Source of the DNA: Prorocentrum cordatum
Lineage: Eukaryota; Sar; Dinophyceae; Prorocentrales; Prorocentraceae
Length of the DNA stretch: 64,000 bases
Reading direction: 5' to 3'
Assembly (NCBI GenBank): GCA_963575745.1
Contig: CAUYUJ010012647.1
Span: forward strand, 46,361-110,360
The translations under genes and the position numbers were made by a program. The notes under the pieces were generated by a model, which was not told where the DNA came from, searched no databases, and worked only from the letters and a program-made list of their open reading frames with translations. Positions 21,590 to 33,129 of this stretch are shown one piece after another (position 1 is the first letter of the stretch; each line of letters starts with the position of its first letter).

Positions 21590-21765
21590 CCCCCATTTGG
21601 ACTTTTGAAGGGGCCCTGGGACACACAAATAAATACACACGAATAAAAGGATTCCCCATATTTTCCTATATTTTATGAGTTTTTGTCTTCCCCGCACTTT
21701 CCATAGTTTCCCGTATTTTCCTGGGGGTCGACGCTTAATTGTGTCTGTGTGTTTTTCCCCCTCCT
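21590..21765. repeat. Family W repeat
   Basis: GGGCCCTGGGACACACAAAT, TTCCCCATATTTTCCTAT and CTGGGGGTCGACGCTTAATT; copies at 34070-34245 and, partly, 34320-34470. Confidence 0.5.
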
Positions 21766-21787
21766 GAACTTTTCTCTTCACCCCCTC

Positions 21788-21959
21788 TTGGCGGCGCGCA
21801 CAAGGGGGTGGAGGGAGGGGGGAGGGCTTCTTAGGAGGAGGCTGCTTCTCAGAAGGCGCCGGCCTTGCATCTACAGAGAAGGCCCGCGCCTTCCAAGGGG
21901 CAGGGGTGCTTCTCAGAAGCCCTCCCCCCTCCCCCCTGCCCCCCTCTGCGCGTGGCTGA
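21788..21959. mobile_element. Family D element
   Basis: TTGGCGGCGCGCACAAGGGG to CCCCTCTGCGCGTGGCTGA, flanked by CCCTC on both sides (21783-21787, 21960-21964). Confidence 0.72.
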
Positions 21960-22189
21960 CCCTCTTTGGGTCACCCTCTTGGACGCCCGAAATGGGTCCG
22001 GAAAGAATGGGTACAATGCCCAACAACAAATGTTATCCCAAACCGACAGCGGCCGCTGTTGGGCAGGCGGCCTCCTGCCTCGAATGGGCACAGGCCGCGG
22101 CGACACCGACAGCGAGTCCTGTTCAGGATAAACAGGAACTGATGTTGGGCATTGTACCCATTCGTTCCGTACCCATTTCGGGCGTCTAT

Positions 22190-22345
22190 TCTTCTTCCTC
22201 TGAGCATGAACTTCTGGAGGTCCGCGCAGATTTCTTGGATCTGCGCTGGGCCTGGCAGTACCGGAGGCGCCGCCAGGGGGCCCCCCGCGCCGGCCCCAGA
22301 AGCTCGCACGGAGCTCCGAAAATCTATGCTTGGGCGCGCGTTCCG
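22190..22345. mobile_element. Family C element, diverged
   Basis: GAGGTCCGCGCAGATTTCTT arm, GGAGGCGCCGCCAGGGGG centre; the right arm is poorly kept. Confidence 0.45.
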
Positions 22346-22902
22346 CCTCCAGCCGTGAGCGGCATCGTCACATTTGAGCCGGGCATGCCCCTCTACAAGA
22401 GGAGTATTTACAATGGGTCGTTCCGTACCCATCTCGGGCGTCCAGAATCCTGGAAGGTCCTTCTCCGTCACCTCCCATCCCAGTGACCGCCCGCTCCAGG
22501 GATTTTCGACGAAACATAAGAAATACCCCCCAAATAGCCCAAAAAGGTCAGAAAATACTCAAAAAGGGTCGGATACCGCGCAGCAATCGACGAGCGAACA
22601 ACGCAAAACCCATACTTCTAGGGGGCTGACTCGCGCTTCGCTATGCTGGATCCCGAGAGGGCTCCCGTTCGAGCGGGGACTCTCATTCGACACCCCTCGC
22701 CCACAGCCCTTCCAGACATCCACCCCGACCATCTGGGGGTCGTATAGCTATGGGTGCAGCGCTGCAGTGCAGGTGCAGCGCTGCAGTGCATGTGCAATGT
22801 GAGCAGAGCGGTTCGTCTCTGTCCACACGCGTCCTTGGCTCAGGGTGTCGAGAGGGAGACCCCTCGACTGAAGCACGCTCAACTGGGCTAGGTGCACCCA
22901 AA

Positions 22903-23100
22903 TAGGGGAACGAAGAATGACAGAAACATAAAAACTCGGAGGTCCGCGCAGATTTCTCGGATCGGCGCTAGACCCCCTCCCTGCCGCGCGGAGCGCGCCA
23001 GGGGCGGCGCCGGAGGCGCCACCGGGGGCCCCCAGCGCCGATTCGAGAAATCCGCGCGGACCTCCGAGTTTTTATGCTTATGCCACTTCTCGTTCCCCTA
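22903..23100. mobile_element. Family C element, best-preserved copy
   Basis: 198 bp, inverted ends TAGGGGAACGA, perfect 5-bp target duplication CCAAA (22898-22902, 23101-23105). The arms ACTCGGAGGTCCGCGC pair along most of the length around a central GCGCGGAGCGCGCC palindrome. Confidence 0.8.
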
Positions 23101-23161
23101 CCAAAACACATCGAGAGAGCTTGACATCGCACAGCTGAGTCTTTCCTTGGGCGCCATTCCA

Positions 23162-23354
23162 TCAGCTGTCCTCGTAGCACAGCAGGCACTCCGCGGAGGC
23201 GGCTTCGCCGCCGCCCGGGCCCATCGGGGCAGCAGGCCGGCCGCCGCCGCCGCCTCGGCGGCGGGCCCGGCGCGGGTGGAGCCCCGCGCGGAGGCACCGC
23301 CAGCGGCCATGGGGCCCTGGGCCAGACGGGCTCGAGGGAGGGCCTGCCGGGCCC
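23162..23354 (-). CDS. Antiporter terminal exon with stop
   Basis: With acceptor TCCAG|GGGCCC the phase matches exon 13 and the frame runs 64 codons to AECLLCYEDS and TGA. A different frame in the first half of this segment has even higher G/C third positions, so an alternative acceptor or a one-base error is possible. Confidence 0.5.
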
Positions 23355-24013
23355 CTGGACCGTCGAAGAGGACTCGGGATGAGAAAGGCGGGCCCCCGGG
23401 GAAGGGTCGGGGCTCCGGGGGGTCCCGCACGGGGAAGGCACGGCGTCGCATGTCTGGGTCACGAGCGGCGGACACATCCACATCCACGCCATCGCTGTCT
23501 GGATTCCAGGACGCGATCGAGTGGAAAAGCGAAGCATCTTAGAAACTCGCCGCATGCGTATGGGGTCGCGGCTCACGGGCCTGGCGCGCGAGGCCGTGGT
23601 TATGGATACGTGTCCAGCCCACGACTAGCTTACACGCGGTGATTCCCTGGCCTCTGAATTTTCGACCGTCGGCCCTCTCATAACGAACGAACGACACACA
23701 CACAACCGTGCCCACAGGGGGGTCGTTGGGACGAGGACTGGCTATGGGTATGGGTGCGGGATGTTTGGACCCCGGGAGGGCGCTCCCGTTCGAGCGGGGA
23801 CCCCCATCCGACACCACGCGTGTGGGTGTGTGCGGCTCGTTCGTCGACTCTTTCTCCGAATCTCGCCCGGGCACCGCTCCTAGAGGGGCTGGCGGGGGGT
23901 AGGAGCATCGTTTGAACGATCCTCCTCCCCACCAGCGTGTGCTGGGCCCTACCGGCCGATGTACCCCCCCGGATGGGGATATAGGCTGCTCTCTTCGGGT
24001 TTCGAGGGGCATA

Positions 24014-24189
24014 CAGTCGGGGCGTTGACCTAAGGAACCCTAAATAAGGAACGAGGCCCCTGTTTCCCTTAACTTAAACTTCGATTCCCCATGGAAAACC
24101 TAAGGAAAACCCAAGGCAAACTGTAAAACAATCAAGGAACACCGAGCTCCTCCCCAACGAAAAGGGTTCCTTAGTCAGCGCCCCGACTG
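24014..24189. mobile_element. Family B MITE (Tc1/mariner-like)
   Basis: 176 bp, ends CAGTCGGGGCG and CGCCCCGACTG, flanked by TA on both sides (24012-24013, 24190-24191). TA duplication and CAGT ends are hallmarks of Tc1/mariner elements; there is no transposase inside. Confidence 0.82.
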
Positions 24190-26450
24190 TATCCCCAACT
24201 GAGGTGGTGAGACGGTGGGGCTCGAGACGTGGACAGGGGATGTGGACAGAGATCGGTTGCACGATACTGAGGGTAAGCGCCGAGCGCCAGGCGCGCGGGC
24301 CCTGCGGAGCTGCCAGGCGGCGGCCTCGGCCGTGCGAGAGACTCCCCGCCTGCTGAGCTGCTCGGGAGGGGGCAGGGCAAGTAGGCTACAGGAGGGAGCG
24401 GGGGGCGAGAACCAGCAGGAGGAGGAGGGGGAGGGGGAGGAGGAGTATGAGGAGGAGGAGGAGGAGGGATGAGGAGGGATGAGTGAGGAGGGATGAGGGT
24501 GACGAGGATGAGGATGAGGAGGAGGAGAAGGAGAGATATAGGGAAGGAGGGACGGGAGGAGGACGGCCCGCGTCGAAGGCCAAGCAGGGTGGGCTCGCAC
24601 GTCCACACGAATCAGGGGCCCCTGAACGGGGATTCTGGTTAGCCAGGACGTTGGCGTGCCCGAGAAGATTGCAGCGGTAGCTCGAAGCATTCTCCAGCAT
24701 TCGCTCTCTCCAGCTCTGCCGCCTCGTCTATCCGAGGCGGCGACGGAGGCCTCGACACTGTGTGGGCTGCGTGCAAGGCAAGTTGCTCGCAAGACCGATT
24801 GCTCTTCCTTCTCCCTTTCTCCTTTACGCCATATATACAAACTTACACTAACACACATATAACACAACATATGTGATAAGTATGCATGTGTATACCTGTA
24901 TTCGTCCATCTATACGTATTATCATATGCACCTCTCCGAGGGAATAGAGCTCAAGAACGATTCAGTGAAAATCCCGTTCCGTTCGAGATGTGCCTGGCCG
25001 TGTTGCTCAGGACATCCTCAACATTCGGAATATCGGACGCACCCCTCACGCAGATCGCAACGTCACGGTCCAACACCACATTCTTCTTTTTAACACGTTC
25101 AACCCAACACCTTCAACAACACAGTGGGATTCAATGATTTCTGAGCCAGATGTTGAGAACACTATAGTTTTGCCTTGGACATCCTTCAAACAACGAGCCT
25201 CTTTTCAACCCGAGCCTTAGACACATGCAGTTCCGCCCGAGACATCCTCCCGAAATCGAGCCCCGACGTGCAACACAAACACACACACACACACACCTAG
25301 GACGCACACATAATACACACACCACATCACATAGCAGACACAGCACACACACATAACACACAACACCTACAACACACATAACACACAGAGAACACACACT
25401 CACGCACGCACACACAACACACAAGCATCACACACAACGCACAAGCAACACACACAACGCACACACAACACACCTAACATGTACCACACACAGAACACAT
25501 ATACCCGACACATAACTCACACATAACACACCCACACGTAACACACCACCCGCACACAACACACATAACACACACACGTACATTACACACCACACAGACA
25601 TCCTGCACATTTGTTTGTATGAACCTGGGAACGCACGTGACACTCGAATGTCAACTAGCGTGGACCCCGAACGGTGAGTTCGTGCAACCTATCAGGTGCA
25701 ATCGTGGTGTTACCGCACGAGGTGCAATCTAGGTGGTGTGACCCATGTGGTGCAATCTATGTGGCGCAAAGCAATGCGAAGTAATGCAAAGCGAAACCAT
25801 GCAAAGCAACAGAAGCAAAGCAAAGCAATGCAAATCAATGCAAGGACTTCAACTCAATACAAAGCCAAACACACATGCAAAGCAAAGCAATGTACATCAA
25901 CGCAACGCAAACAATGTGAAGCCTCCCCGATGGCTGGAGAGTCTGAGAGGACGTATCGGGCACTGCGGCCGTTCCATAGAGCGCTCCGAATGTTCTGAGA
26001 AGGATCTGGGACGAGTCGCTCGTACGGCCCGAACGATCGAGCCCCAGACACCCGACGTCATATCATCTTCATAGCGTGGACTCCCGCTGAGGTCTGGACT
26101 CCTTCCCCAGGACTGGTTTTTCATCCTGAGCTGTTCCAAGCTCCCCTCTGGCCGCAAACAGCATGCATACGTCTTGGGGTGAGGCGAGGCGGACGTGACG
26201 GAAGGGGATGGTTTGCTAGGGATCAGGTAGGCCGCGTCTGAGGAGGGGGTCTGGGCTTATGTTGTTCCCATCCTACTTAAGGGCCACATCACAGAAATAA
26301 TTTCGAGCACCCGGAAGAGTGTCAAAAGAGTATCGAAACAGTGTCGGGCGAGTGTCTCCCTGGGCCCGACACGTGAAAACCCTTGAGTTTCGGTATCTTC
26401 TGGGCGCTCGGAATTTTTCTGGAGATCAAGGCTAAAGTAGGTTGGAGCAT
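24190..26450. other. Intron or intergenic stretch rich in simple repeats
   Basis: Holds a GGA tract (24415-24535), degenerate family L units (24985-25260), an imperfect CA tract (25270-25595) and AAGCAATGCAAAGC-type repeats (25770-25915). No exon was recognised; by the gene model it lies in the last antiporter intron. Confidence 0.5.
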
Positions 26451-26454
26451 CATA

Positions 26455-26631
26455 CAGTCGGGTCGTTGATCTAAGGAACCCTAAATAAGGAACGAGGCCC
26501 CTTTTTCCCATCCGTTAAAGTTCGAATCTCCCATCGAAAACCTAAGGAAAACCTAAGGCAAGCTGCGAAACAATCAAGGAACACGGAGCCCCTCCCCAAC
26601 GAAAAGGGCTCCTTCTTCAGCGCCCCGACTG
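26455..26631. mobile_element. Family B MITE at an antiporter exon edge
   Basis: 177 bp; left TA intact, right TA changed to CA. Its right end lies 5 bp from the splice donor of antiporter exon 13. Confidence 0.78.
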
Positions 26632-26636
26632 CAAGC

Positions 26637-26813
26637 CTGGGCCCCTGTGACCTTTTGCCATCCCGCCCCGAGCGCGCGCCCACGCTCGCCGGCGCGGGCG
26701 CTCCCCCGTCCGCGTCGCCCACGTCGAGGTGCGCGGGCGCCACGGTGGCCACGGCGGCCTTCCTCCAGCAGGACCTCCTCGGCACCCAGCCCGGCATGCC
26801 CACGCCCCTCTGC
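26637..26813 (-). CDS. Antiporter exon 13: C-terminal tail
   Basis: Starts after CGAAG|GCAGAG in phase 2 and reads GVGMPGWVPRRSCWRKAAVA followed by an Ala/Gly/Asp-rich tail with extreme G/C third positions. The donor CCCAG|GCTTG is only 5 bp from the Tc1-like MITE at 26455-26631, so the MITE forms the start of the intron. Confidence 0.6.
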
Positions 26814-26821
26814 CTTCGGCA

Positions 26822-27010
26822 GCGGCCAAGAGGGGGGTGTCCAAGAGGGGGGGGTGCAAATCATGACCGGCGGCATTGTGCGCGGCCCAGCGGGGGGGGG
26901 CCAGGGACGCCATGGAAGCAGACGAGGCGCCATGAGATCTGGGGAAACATCGTGGCCCCCGCCATGAGATCCACCCCCCCCCGTAGCCATCCCCCTCCTC
27001 TTTGCCGCCC
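26822..27010. mobile_element. Family H element
   Basis: GCGGCCAAGAGGGGGGTGTC, CAAATCATGACCGGCGGCA, CATGAGATCCACCCCCCC, CTCTTTGCCGCCCCC. It fills the intron between antiporter exons 12 and 13. Confidence 0.55.
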
Positions 27011-27019
27011 CCTATCTGC

Positions 27020-27230
27020 CTCGCCGCCGCCAGCCAGGAGGGCGCCTGCGGCACCCCGGCCCGCGCCGGCAGCCTCGCGGCCCCGGCCCCGACCGCGCGG
27101 CCGCACGGCGCGGCCCCGGCGGGCGGGTCGTCGTCGACGTCGGCGTCGCCGCTCTCGGCGTGGGGGCGCCGGGCGCTGGCCGAGGGCGCGTCCCCGGCTG
27201 CGATGATGGCCCGCCGGAACAGCAGCGGGC
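27020..27230 (-). CDS. Antiporter exon 12: last helix and start of tail
   Basis: Starts after CAGAG|GCCCGC in phase 1, completing IGPLLFRRAIIAAGDA, the GPxLFKxAL-xAGE end of the membrane domain. A hydrophilic Ala/Pro/Asp-rich tail follows. It ends in phase 2 at GCGAG|GCAGAT (GC donor). Confidence 0.75.
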
Positions 27231-27435
27231 CTCTGGTTGTGGATGCCACGACAGTGGACACTCTGACAGTCCTATCATTGAAGTTAAAAAGGTGTGTCAA
27301 ATGTCGGAAAAATGTTCGAAACATGTTTTAAACATGGCTTTTTTACATATTCAAAACATGTTTGAAACACTTTTTAGACGTAAGGACAGATTATTTGGCA
27401 GCATGCTTCCTCTCCGTTGATCGTCCTCCACAAGC

Positions 27436-27523
27436 CTATGACCTGGTTCACGGTGATCTGCCCCATGAGGGCGGCGTACACGAGCTCCCCGAAGACACCG
27501 CCGTGGGCGAACCTCTCCCGGAC
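27436..27523 (-). CDS. Antiporter exon 11
   Basis: Begins after GAGAG|GTCCGG and reads VRERFAHGG then GELVYAALMGQITVNQVIG. It continues exon 10 as ALAGE-VRERF and leads to the IGP turn. It leaves in phase 1 at CATAG|GCTTG, a GC donor. Confidence 0.75.
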
Positions 27524-27794
27524 CTCTCGGCGCGGAGGGTGTCGGGCCCTGGAGGAAGAGCGGGCCCGGGAGCCCAGAGCCCTCCCCCCAGGACCAGCAT
27601 CTCATCCCGAGCCCGTCTCTGGCAACCCCGGGGCCCGGGAAGGCCCCAGGAGCCGGCGAGCCGGCGAGCGGCCTCGAGACCATCGTTCCCCTTGGGACCC
27701 GCCTGCTTTATCTCATGAAGCAGACGGGTCCCGAGGGAGCAGCGGTGACAGGAAGCGGCGCAAGCATAAACCCTTGGAGCTCGACAAAGAACAA

Positions 27795-27975
27795 CCTGCA
27801 CAAACATAAACGTTCGGGAGGACTTCTTGCATCGGCCCTGAGGGCCCCCTCCCTGGCGAGCGGAGCGCGCCAGGAGTGACGCCGGAGGCGCTGCCAGGGG
27901 GGGCCAGCGCCTATCCAAGGAATCCGCGCGAAGTTCCGAAAGTTTGTGCTTACGCAAATTCACGTTGTTGTTGTC
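27795..27975. mobile_element. Family C element, diverged
   Basis: ACATAAACGTTCGGGAGGAC arm, CTGGCGAGCGGAGCGCGCC centre and AAGTTTGTGCTTACG right arm. Confidence 0.5.
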
Positions 27976-28009
27976 ATTCTTCTTCTTCTTCTTCTTCGAG
28001 CTCTGCTAC

Positions 28010-28120
28010 TCCCCAGACCTCTCCTGGAGTGCGTTTTGAACCGAACTTGAGGCACATCCAGCCGTGCCGAACGAGGGCCTCCCAGGAGGCCCCCAAAATG
28101 CGAGCACGAGGCAAAGGTAG
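28010..28120. mobile_element. Family O copy (partial)
   Basis: Shares CTCTCCTGGAGTGCGTTTTG, AATCCAGCCGTG-like and GGCCTCCCAGGAGGCC segments and the GGTAGCGG end with the copy at 48885-49049. Confidence 0.5.
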
Positions 28121-28329
28121 CGGCCGCGGAGCTCTGCACATTCAGCTCTATACAACTTGTTCTTCTTTGATTCATGGCGGACCTCGCTGGCTGAGAATCG
28201 TACTCTCGCCTCAATGCCGGCTACACGTTTGTTCCGGAAGGCCACGACCCATTGTGAATTAGCCTGGCGAAGGACCCAACCATATGCAGTTGTAAGTACC
28301 GCAATTACTTGTGAGTATCGTCTTCGGGG

Positions 28330-29260
28330 GAGCTCCGCATGGGGCCGCGAAGCGTGTGAGGGGTTGTGCCGAAATCGGCGAGGGGACGGCATGCAAGCTG
28401 CGCCACAGGGGCCTTCGGTGGAGCTCCCTATGTGGCCACGGAATGCGGGAGGGGTGAATCACAAGGGGTCGGGGAGACGCATGCGAACCCTGCCACGGGG
28501 GCCCTGGGTGGAGCCCCCAATGGGGCCACGAAGCGTGGGAGGGGTGTGCCGTAATAGGCGGGGGAGATGCATGCGAACCCTGCCACTGGGGCCCTGGGCG
28601 GACCTCCCCATGGGACCACGAAACGTGAGAGCGGCGTGTCGCAATGAAGGGGAGAGACGCGTGCGAACTGTGCCACTGGGGCAGTTGGTAGAACTCCCTG
28701 TGTCGCCACGAAACGTGTGGGGGGTGTGCCCCTATGGGCGGGGGAAACGTACGCGAACCTGGGGTACTGGGTGGAGCTCCCTATGGGGCCACGAAACGTG
28801 TGAGGGGGGTGCCGCTATGGGCGGGGGAAACGCTTGCGAAACCTGCCACCAAGGCCCAAGGTGGAGCTCCCTATGGGTCACGCAACGTGTGATGGGCGTG
28901 CCGGGACAGGCGGGGAAACGCATGCGACCCTGCCACTGGGGCCCTGGGTAGACCTCTGCACGTGTGAGCGGAGTTCCGTAATGAAGAGGGGGAGAGGCAT
29001 GCGAACTGCGCCACAGGGGCCTTCGGTGGAGCTCCCTGTGGGGCCAAGGAACGTGTGAGGGGTATGCCGTAATGGGCGGGGGAAACGCATGCAAACCCTG
29101 CCGCTGGGGCCCTGGGTGGACCTCCCTACGGGGCCACGACTCTTTTGAGGGGCGCTCCGTAATGGGCGGGGGAGATGCATGCGAACCCTGCCACTGGTGC
29201 CTTCGGTGGAACTCCCTATGGGACCGCGACGCGTTTGAGGGGTGTTCCGAAATGGTCGTG
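28330..29260. repeat. 90-bp tandem array (about 10 units)
   Basis: Units of about 90 bp, for example GGAGCTCCCTATGGGGCCAC, GAAACGTGTGAGGGGTGTGC, CGGGGGAGACGCATGCGAAC, CCTGCCACTGGGGCC. Because the unit is a multiple of three, both strands stay open. Shared flanks with the 55-kb array: ACCATATGCAG on the left and GGACCCAACACC-like sequence on the right. Confidence 0.8.
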
Positions 29261-29534
29261 CGGAAGGCAGCGGCAAGGATGGGAGGGAGGAGGGAGGAGG
29301 AGGACAAAGGAGAAGCAGGCGGGGCACTGTCTCTCCCAAACGAGAACCCAACACCACAGGATGGCTGGGGAACGACATCAAGATGCACATGGCCGTGCTC
29401 CCACCTCTGTCTGTATGGCCTCGCGAACGAGGGCCTGCCAGGAGCCCAGGAGGCCCGAAAAGGCGAAAGCGAGGAAAGGACCGCAGCATTCGGGGCCATA
29501 CGAGAACTTATGTTAATGCTGTTTTTTCTTCGTC

Positions 29535-29742
29535 GAATCGCTAGAGGAAGGAAAACGCCATAAACATAACTTTTGGCGCTCCGCGCGGGTTTCTTGGATC
29601 CGCGCTGGACCCCCTCCCTGGCGCGCGGAGCGCGCCAGGGGCGGTGCCAGAGGCGCCGCCAGGGGGTCCACAGCGCGGACCCAAGAAATCGGCGCGGAGC
29701 GCCAAGAGTTTCTGTTTATGGTGTTCTTTCTTCTTCGATCCC
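29535..29742. mobile_element. Family C element
   Basis: TAGAGGAAGGAAAACGCC to TTCTTTCTTCTTCG with GGCGCTCCGCGCGGGTTTC arms. Similar 110-bp sequences (GGAGCCCAGGAGGCCC...) lie on both sides, at about 29435-29534 and 29743-29850. Confidence 0.65.
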
Positions 29743-29853
29743 AGGAGCCCAGGAGGCCCAAAGAGGCGAAGACGAGGAGAGGACCGTGGCATCGGAGCCA
29801 TACAAGAGTCCATGTTGATGCTGTTTTTCCTCTTTCTTCGAATCGCGTCGGGC

Positions 29854-30078
29854 CTCGCCGGCCAGGGCCATGCTGATGCCGGCCTGCGTGACGAAGCCCT
29901 GCCAGTAGCGCGGCGCGTCGGGCGAGCCCCCGTCGCCGACCGCCGCGGCGGCCACCGCGGTGCCGAGGCGCAGCGCCGCGAGGCGCCACCCGGCGAGCCC
30001 CAGGGCCGTGGGCAGCACGGCGGCGAAGCGCCGCAGGTCCAGGCTGGTCCCGGCCAGCACGAAGGCCGGAGGGGGCCA
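29854..30078 (-). CDS. Antiporter exon 10: late helices
   Basis: 75 codons, phase 0 at both ends. It contains FVLAGTSLDLRRFAAVLPTA, then a Gly/Ala-rich helix, then YWQGFVTQAGISMALAGE. The last stretch is close to the WMGLVSQAGVSLGLA signature. The donor is GGCGAG|GCCCGA (GC). Confidence 0.75.
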
Positions 30079-30706
30079 CTGGAGACTCGGGGCGGGCCTC
30101 GGGCGGGTGGCGGGGGGGGGGGGCGGCCCAGGCGTGGGGGGGGGGGGGAAGCGGAGGGCCCTCGATGGGGCCCCTCGGGGCCCCTTTGGGACCCTGCTGG
30201 TGCCCCAAAAAGGAGCCCTGAAGGGGCCGAGATCGGAGGCCCAGAGGTGGGCACCGGCACCCAGCTCGGCAGTGCCTGCACCGAGGGGAGCGGATCCCCA
30301 TCTTGGTGATGGCGGTAAGGTTTGGGCCTCCCGGGTGGCCGAGGTATCGCCACCAACGCCAGAATCCAGGATCACCCTCCCCCGGTGCACCCAACCTTGA
30401 GCAAGGACCGACCGTCCTGGCTTTCCTATAGTCCTACCACGAAATTTCTTAGAACCCAAAAATGTTCCAAGATCAACAAAAAGTTCTTAGAACAGAAACC
30501 CGATGTGTTAAAACAAGACAACCTCAACAACACACGTTCTGAGAACATTCCGTGGAAACCACCAAAGGTACTTAGAACATTGTTTGGTAGGGCCATGGGC
30601 GAGCCAGGACGCTTCGCCGCTGCTTGACAACCCCGTGTTCTGGTGTCGGTGTCGGTCCCCCGTGTGCAGCATTCTGCTCTGTTTGCAGCTCTGATCGATA
30701 ACGATA

Positions 30707-30881
30707 CAGTCGGGGCCTTGACCTAAGGAACCCTAAATAAGGAACGAGGCCCCCTTTTCCATAAGTTAAACGTCGATTTCATATCGAAAGCATAAGGAAA
30801 ACCTGAGGCAAGCTGCGAAACACTTAAGGAACGCGGAGCCCCTCCCCAACGAACAGGGTTCCTTCTTCAAGACCCCTACTG
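30707..30881. mobile_element. Family B MITE
   Basis: 175 bp, TA on both sides, GGAACCCTAAATAAGGAACG core shared with the other copies. Confidence 0.8.
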
Positions 30882-31045
30882 TATTCCTGCTACTACAGTC
30901 CGTGTTCTGAGACGGCTCCGCTACGGGGCGCGAGGGAAACGTTTCTCCGTGGGGCGGGGCAGGCAGCAGGGCGCTCGACGTGCAGCGCGGGGCAAAGCAG
31001 GGAGGCCCATGATCACTGGTGTTGTTCGATTTGGTGTCAGACAAT

Positions 31046-31212
31046 GACTACCTACCAGACCACCCCAACCCAACCCGAAGACCCGAATTTCGGGTTGTGG
31101 GGGGGTACGGGTTCCATATGTGTTTTCTCAATGTTCCACGACCCCCCCCACTGGAAATCGAGGATAAATTGGGGCCTTCGAGTTGGGTTGGGGTGGTTTG
31201 GTGGGTGGTGAG
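31046..31212. mobile_element. Family T element
   Basis: Inverted ends CTACCTACCAGACCACCCC, CCCAACCCAACCCGAAG with the reverse at the right; AGACAA occurs on both sides. Confidence 0.65.
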
Positions 31213-31239
31213 ACAAAATGTTATCCGACGTAAGCTGCA

Positions 31240-31800
31240 TATGGAAGAGGCGAGGGTACGGCGCGATCGTCGGGCGTGGCATCGCTGGCCAAAACCTCAC
31301 ACACGTCGCAGTCGCAGACGACCAGACGCTCATATCAAGGAGCTGTGGGTCTCCATGAAGAGAATGGGCTTGACGTTGAAAGACTCTCTGGCGAAAGCCG
31401 GTCTCGATTTGTACCCGGCCAAATGCAAAGTCCAGACCAACCGGGGCGATTTTGTCTGTTTCGCTGTCGGAAGGCTTTTCGGTCGAAGTGTTGAAGCCGG
31501 GCGAGTGTTTGGAGCTCTTGGGCACGAGAATTTCTTTGGAAAGCCCGACACGCATGGAAATTCAGAATCGTATTGCGGCTCGAAGTCCTCCGGCGTTCTG
31601 GGAAGCGTCCCAGGCCTTCCCTCAAGACAGCGGCGGCTTCTCAGAAGGCCGGATGGCTTCTGAGAAGCCCCGCCGCCTCCTGAGGAGGCCTGCGCCCTCT
31701 TGCTTCCCCCACGGACGCGCCGCCGAGAGACAGCGGCAACGAAGCAACTCCTGGGAGGTCTTCGTGAGGAAGAGGACTTAAGATCTGTATTAGGTCGATC
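31240..31800 (+). pseudogene. Degraded LINE reverse-transcriptase fragment
   Basis: Frames shift several times, but recognisable pieces appear in order: THVAVADDQTLISRS (motif C, Ala before DD), LAKAGLDLYPAKCKVQTN (the helix and Lys-rich strand after motif C), LELLGTRISLESPTR and EIQNRIAAR (the LG- and RIA- motifs typical of LINE C-terminal regions). The piece is interrupted near 31630-31690 by a palindromic GGCTTCTCAGAAGGCC-type repeat. It lies in the intron between antiporter exons 9 and 10. Confidence 0.6.
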
Positions 31801-32084
31801 AAGGAGCCATTGGGCCGTATTCGCCCAGATTGCCCCCAAGGTTGGGCCAGATGGAGGGGGATCAAGCAGGATGAGTCGGGATTATACTGCCGTGGTACAA
31901 GATCGCCCACTTCTTGACAAGCTGGCGCAACGTGGACTGGACGTGTCCCTTTAGGAGCCCCGAGCCTGGCACAGTGTGACGTGAGTGGAGGTGTGCCAGC
32001 GGTGGGCGGGCAACCTCGGGCCTGCACCCACAAGTAAACTCTTATCGAGCTGAACGGGATGGCGGTTAGAAAACAGCGATCCGG

Positions 32085-32415
32085 GTGGAGCTTCCTCCAA
32101 CAGAAAGGTTCGAATCGAGTTCGAAAATCGGTTCGAAACAATAGAAGTCGGTTCGAAACGATAGAAAAGCGGTTGTTTCGTGCGGGACTTCCTCGGCAAC
32201 AAATTATATCCAGGTCGAAAGTCGGTTCGTAGTCATAGAGAAGTAAGCATTTCGTGAGGGACTTCTTCGAAAACGAAGTTCGAACCAAGTTCGAACCAAT
32301 AGACATGTGGACGTGTCGTGTGGGACTACATCAAAACACACATTCGAACCAGGTTCGAAGTCGGCTCGAAACAATAGGAAGTGAGCGTCTCGTGCGGGAT
32401 TGACTCGTAAAGCAG
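32085..32415. repeat. Family L degenerate minisatellite (GGTTCGAA type)
   Basis: Four units of about 90 bp with GGTTCGAAACAATAGAA and TCGTGCGGGACTTCCTCG. Confidence 0.6.
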
Positions 32416-32705
32416 GTTCATGCGTCTTGTTGCTCACAGGCGCTGTGGTGTCCGCGGGCACTTTGGTGCTCACAGTCACGGTGGTGCTGAGGCGATCCTG
32501 TGTTCAAGTAAACTATGCCAGCTTGTTAGTGCGCCCGTTGAAACCACAACGTGGCGTCAGATAAGCTGGTCTCGTGTGTTTCTGCATCTTCGAACATCCC
32601 ACCACACCGGGCCCAAAAGCGCCGCAGTGGCATACTTCGGCAGAAATTTGACCACGCCCATGTAGTAGGCAGGATGATTGAGGATTTGATAAGTTTTCGG
32701 CCACG

Positions 32706-32915
32706 GAAATTAGAGGCCTCTTAGATGGGGTCCAAGTAGATGGGGTCAGAAGATCGCGCCGCATCGGCGGTGCATCGGCGACGTCGGCGATGGCATCGGC
32801 ACCATTGGCGCGGAGAAAGTCGAGCTCCACATCGAGCCGCATTGCCGATGCATCGGCGATGCGGCGCTATCCTCCGACCCCATCCACTCCGACCCCATCT
32901 AGGAGGCCCATCTAG
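32706..32915. mobile_element. Family G element, complete
   Basis: GGCCTCTTAGATGGGGTCC to GACCCCATCTAGGAGGCC with GCATCGGCGATGCGGC inside. Confidence 0.6.
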
Positions 32916-33129
32916 CGCCGATGCTAAATCTCGTTTCTGAGGAACTGCATCCTGACAAAGGCGGCCATCCCCGGCGTTTCTCGTCCCTTCCGGGCCCCCC
33001 GTAGGCTTCCGTCGCCACGGCCAGGTCCGTGTGGAAAAGCAAAGGGACCCAGAGGATCCCCGGGGCGGGTCCAGGGACTTGTTTTTTGAGCGGCATTGAA
33101 CTGGGCGGGAGCCTCGGAGGCGGCCGAGG

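Noticed and set aside
24014-24189. Small conserved gene inside family B MITEs
   Set aside because: The shared frame is explained by recent common origin without indels; no start context or independent evidence.
28157-29499. 260-residue frames on both strands over the 90-bp array
   Set aside because: The unit length is a multiple of three, so openness is automatic; similar frames exist on both strands and none has a family signature.
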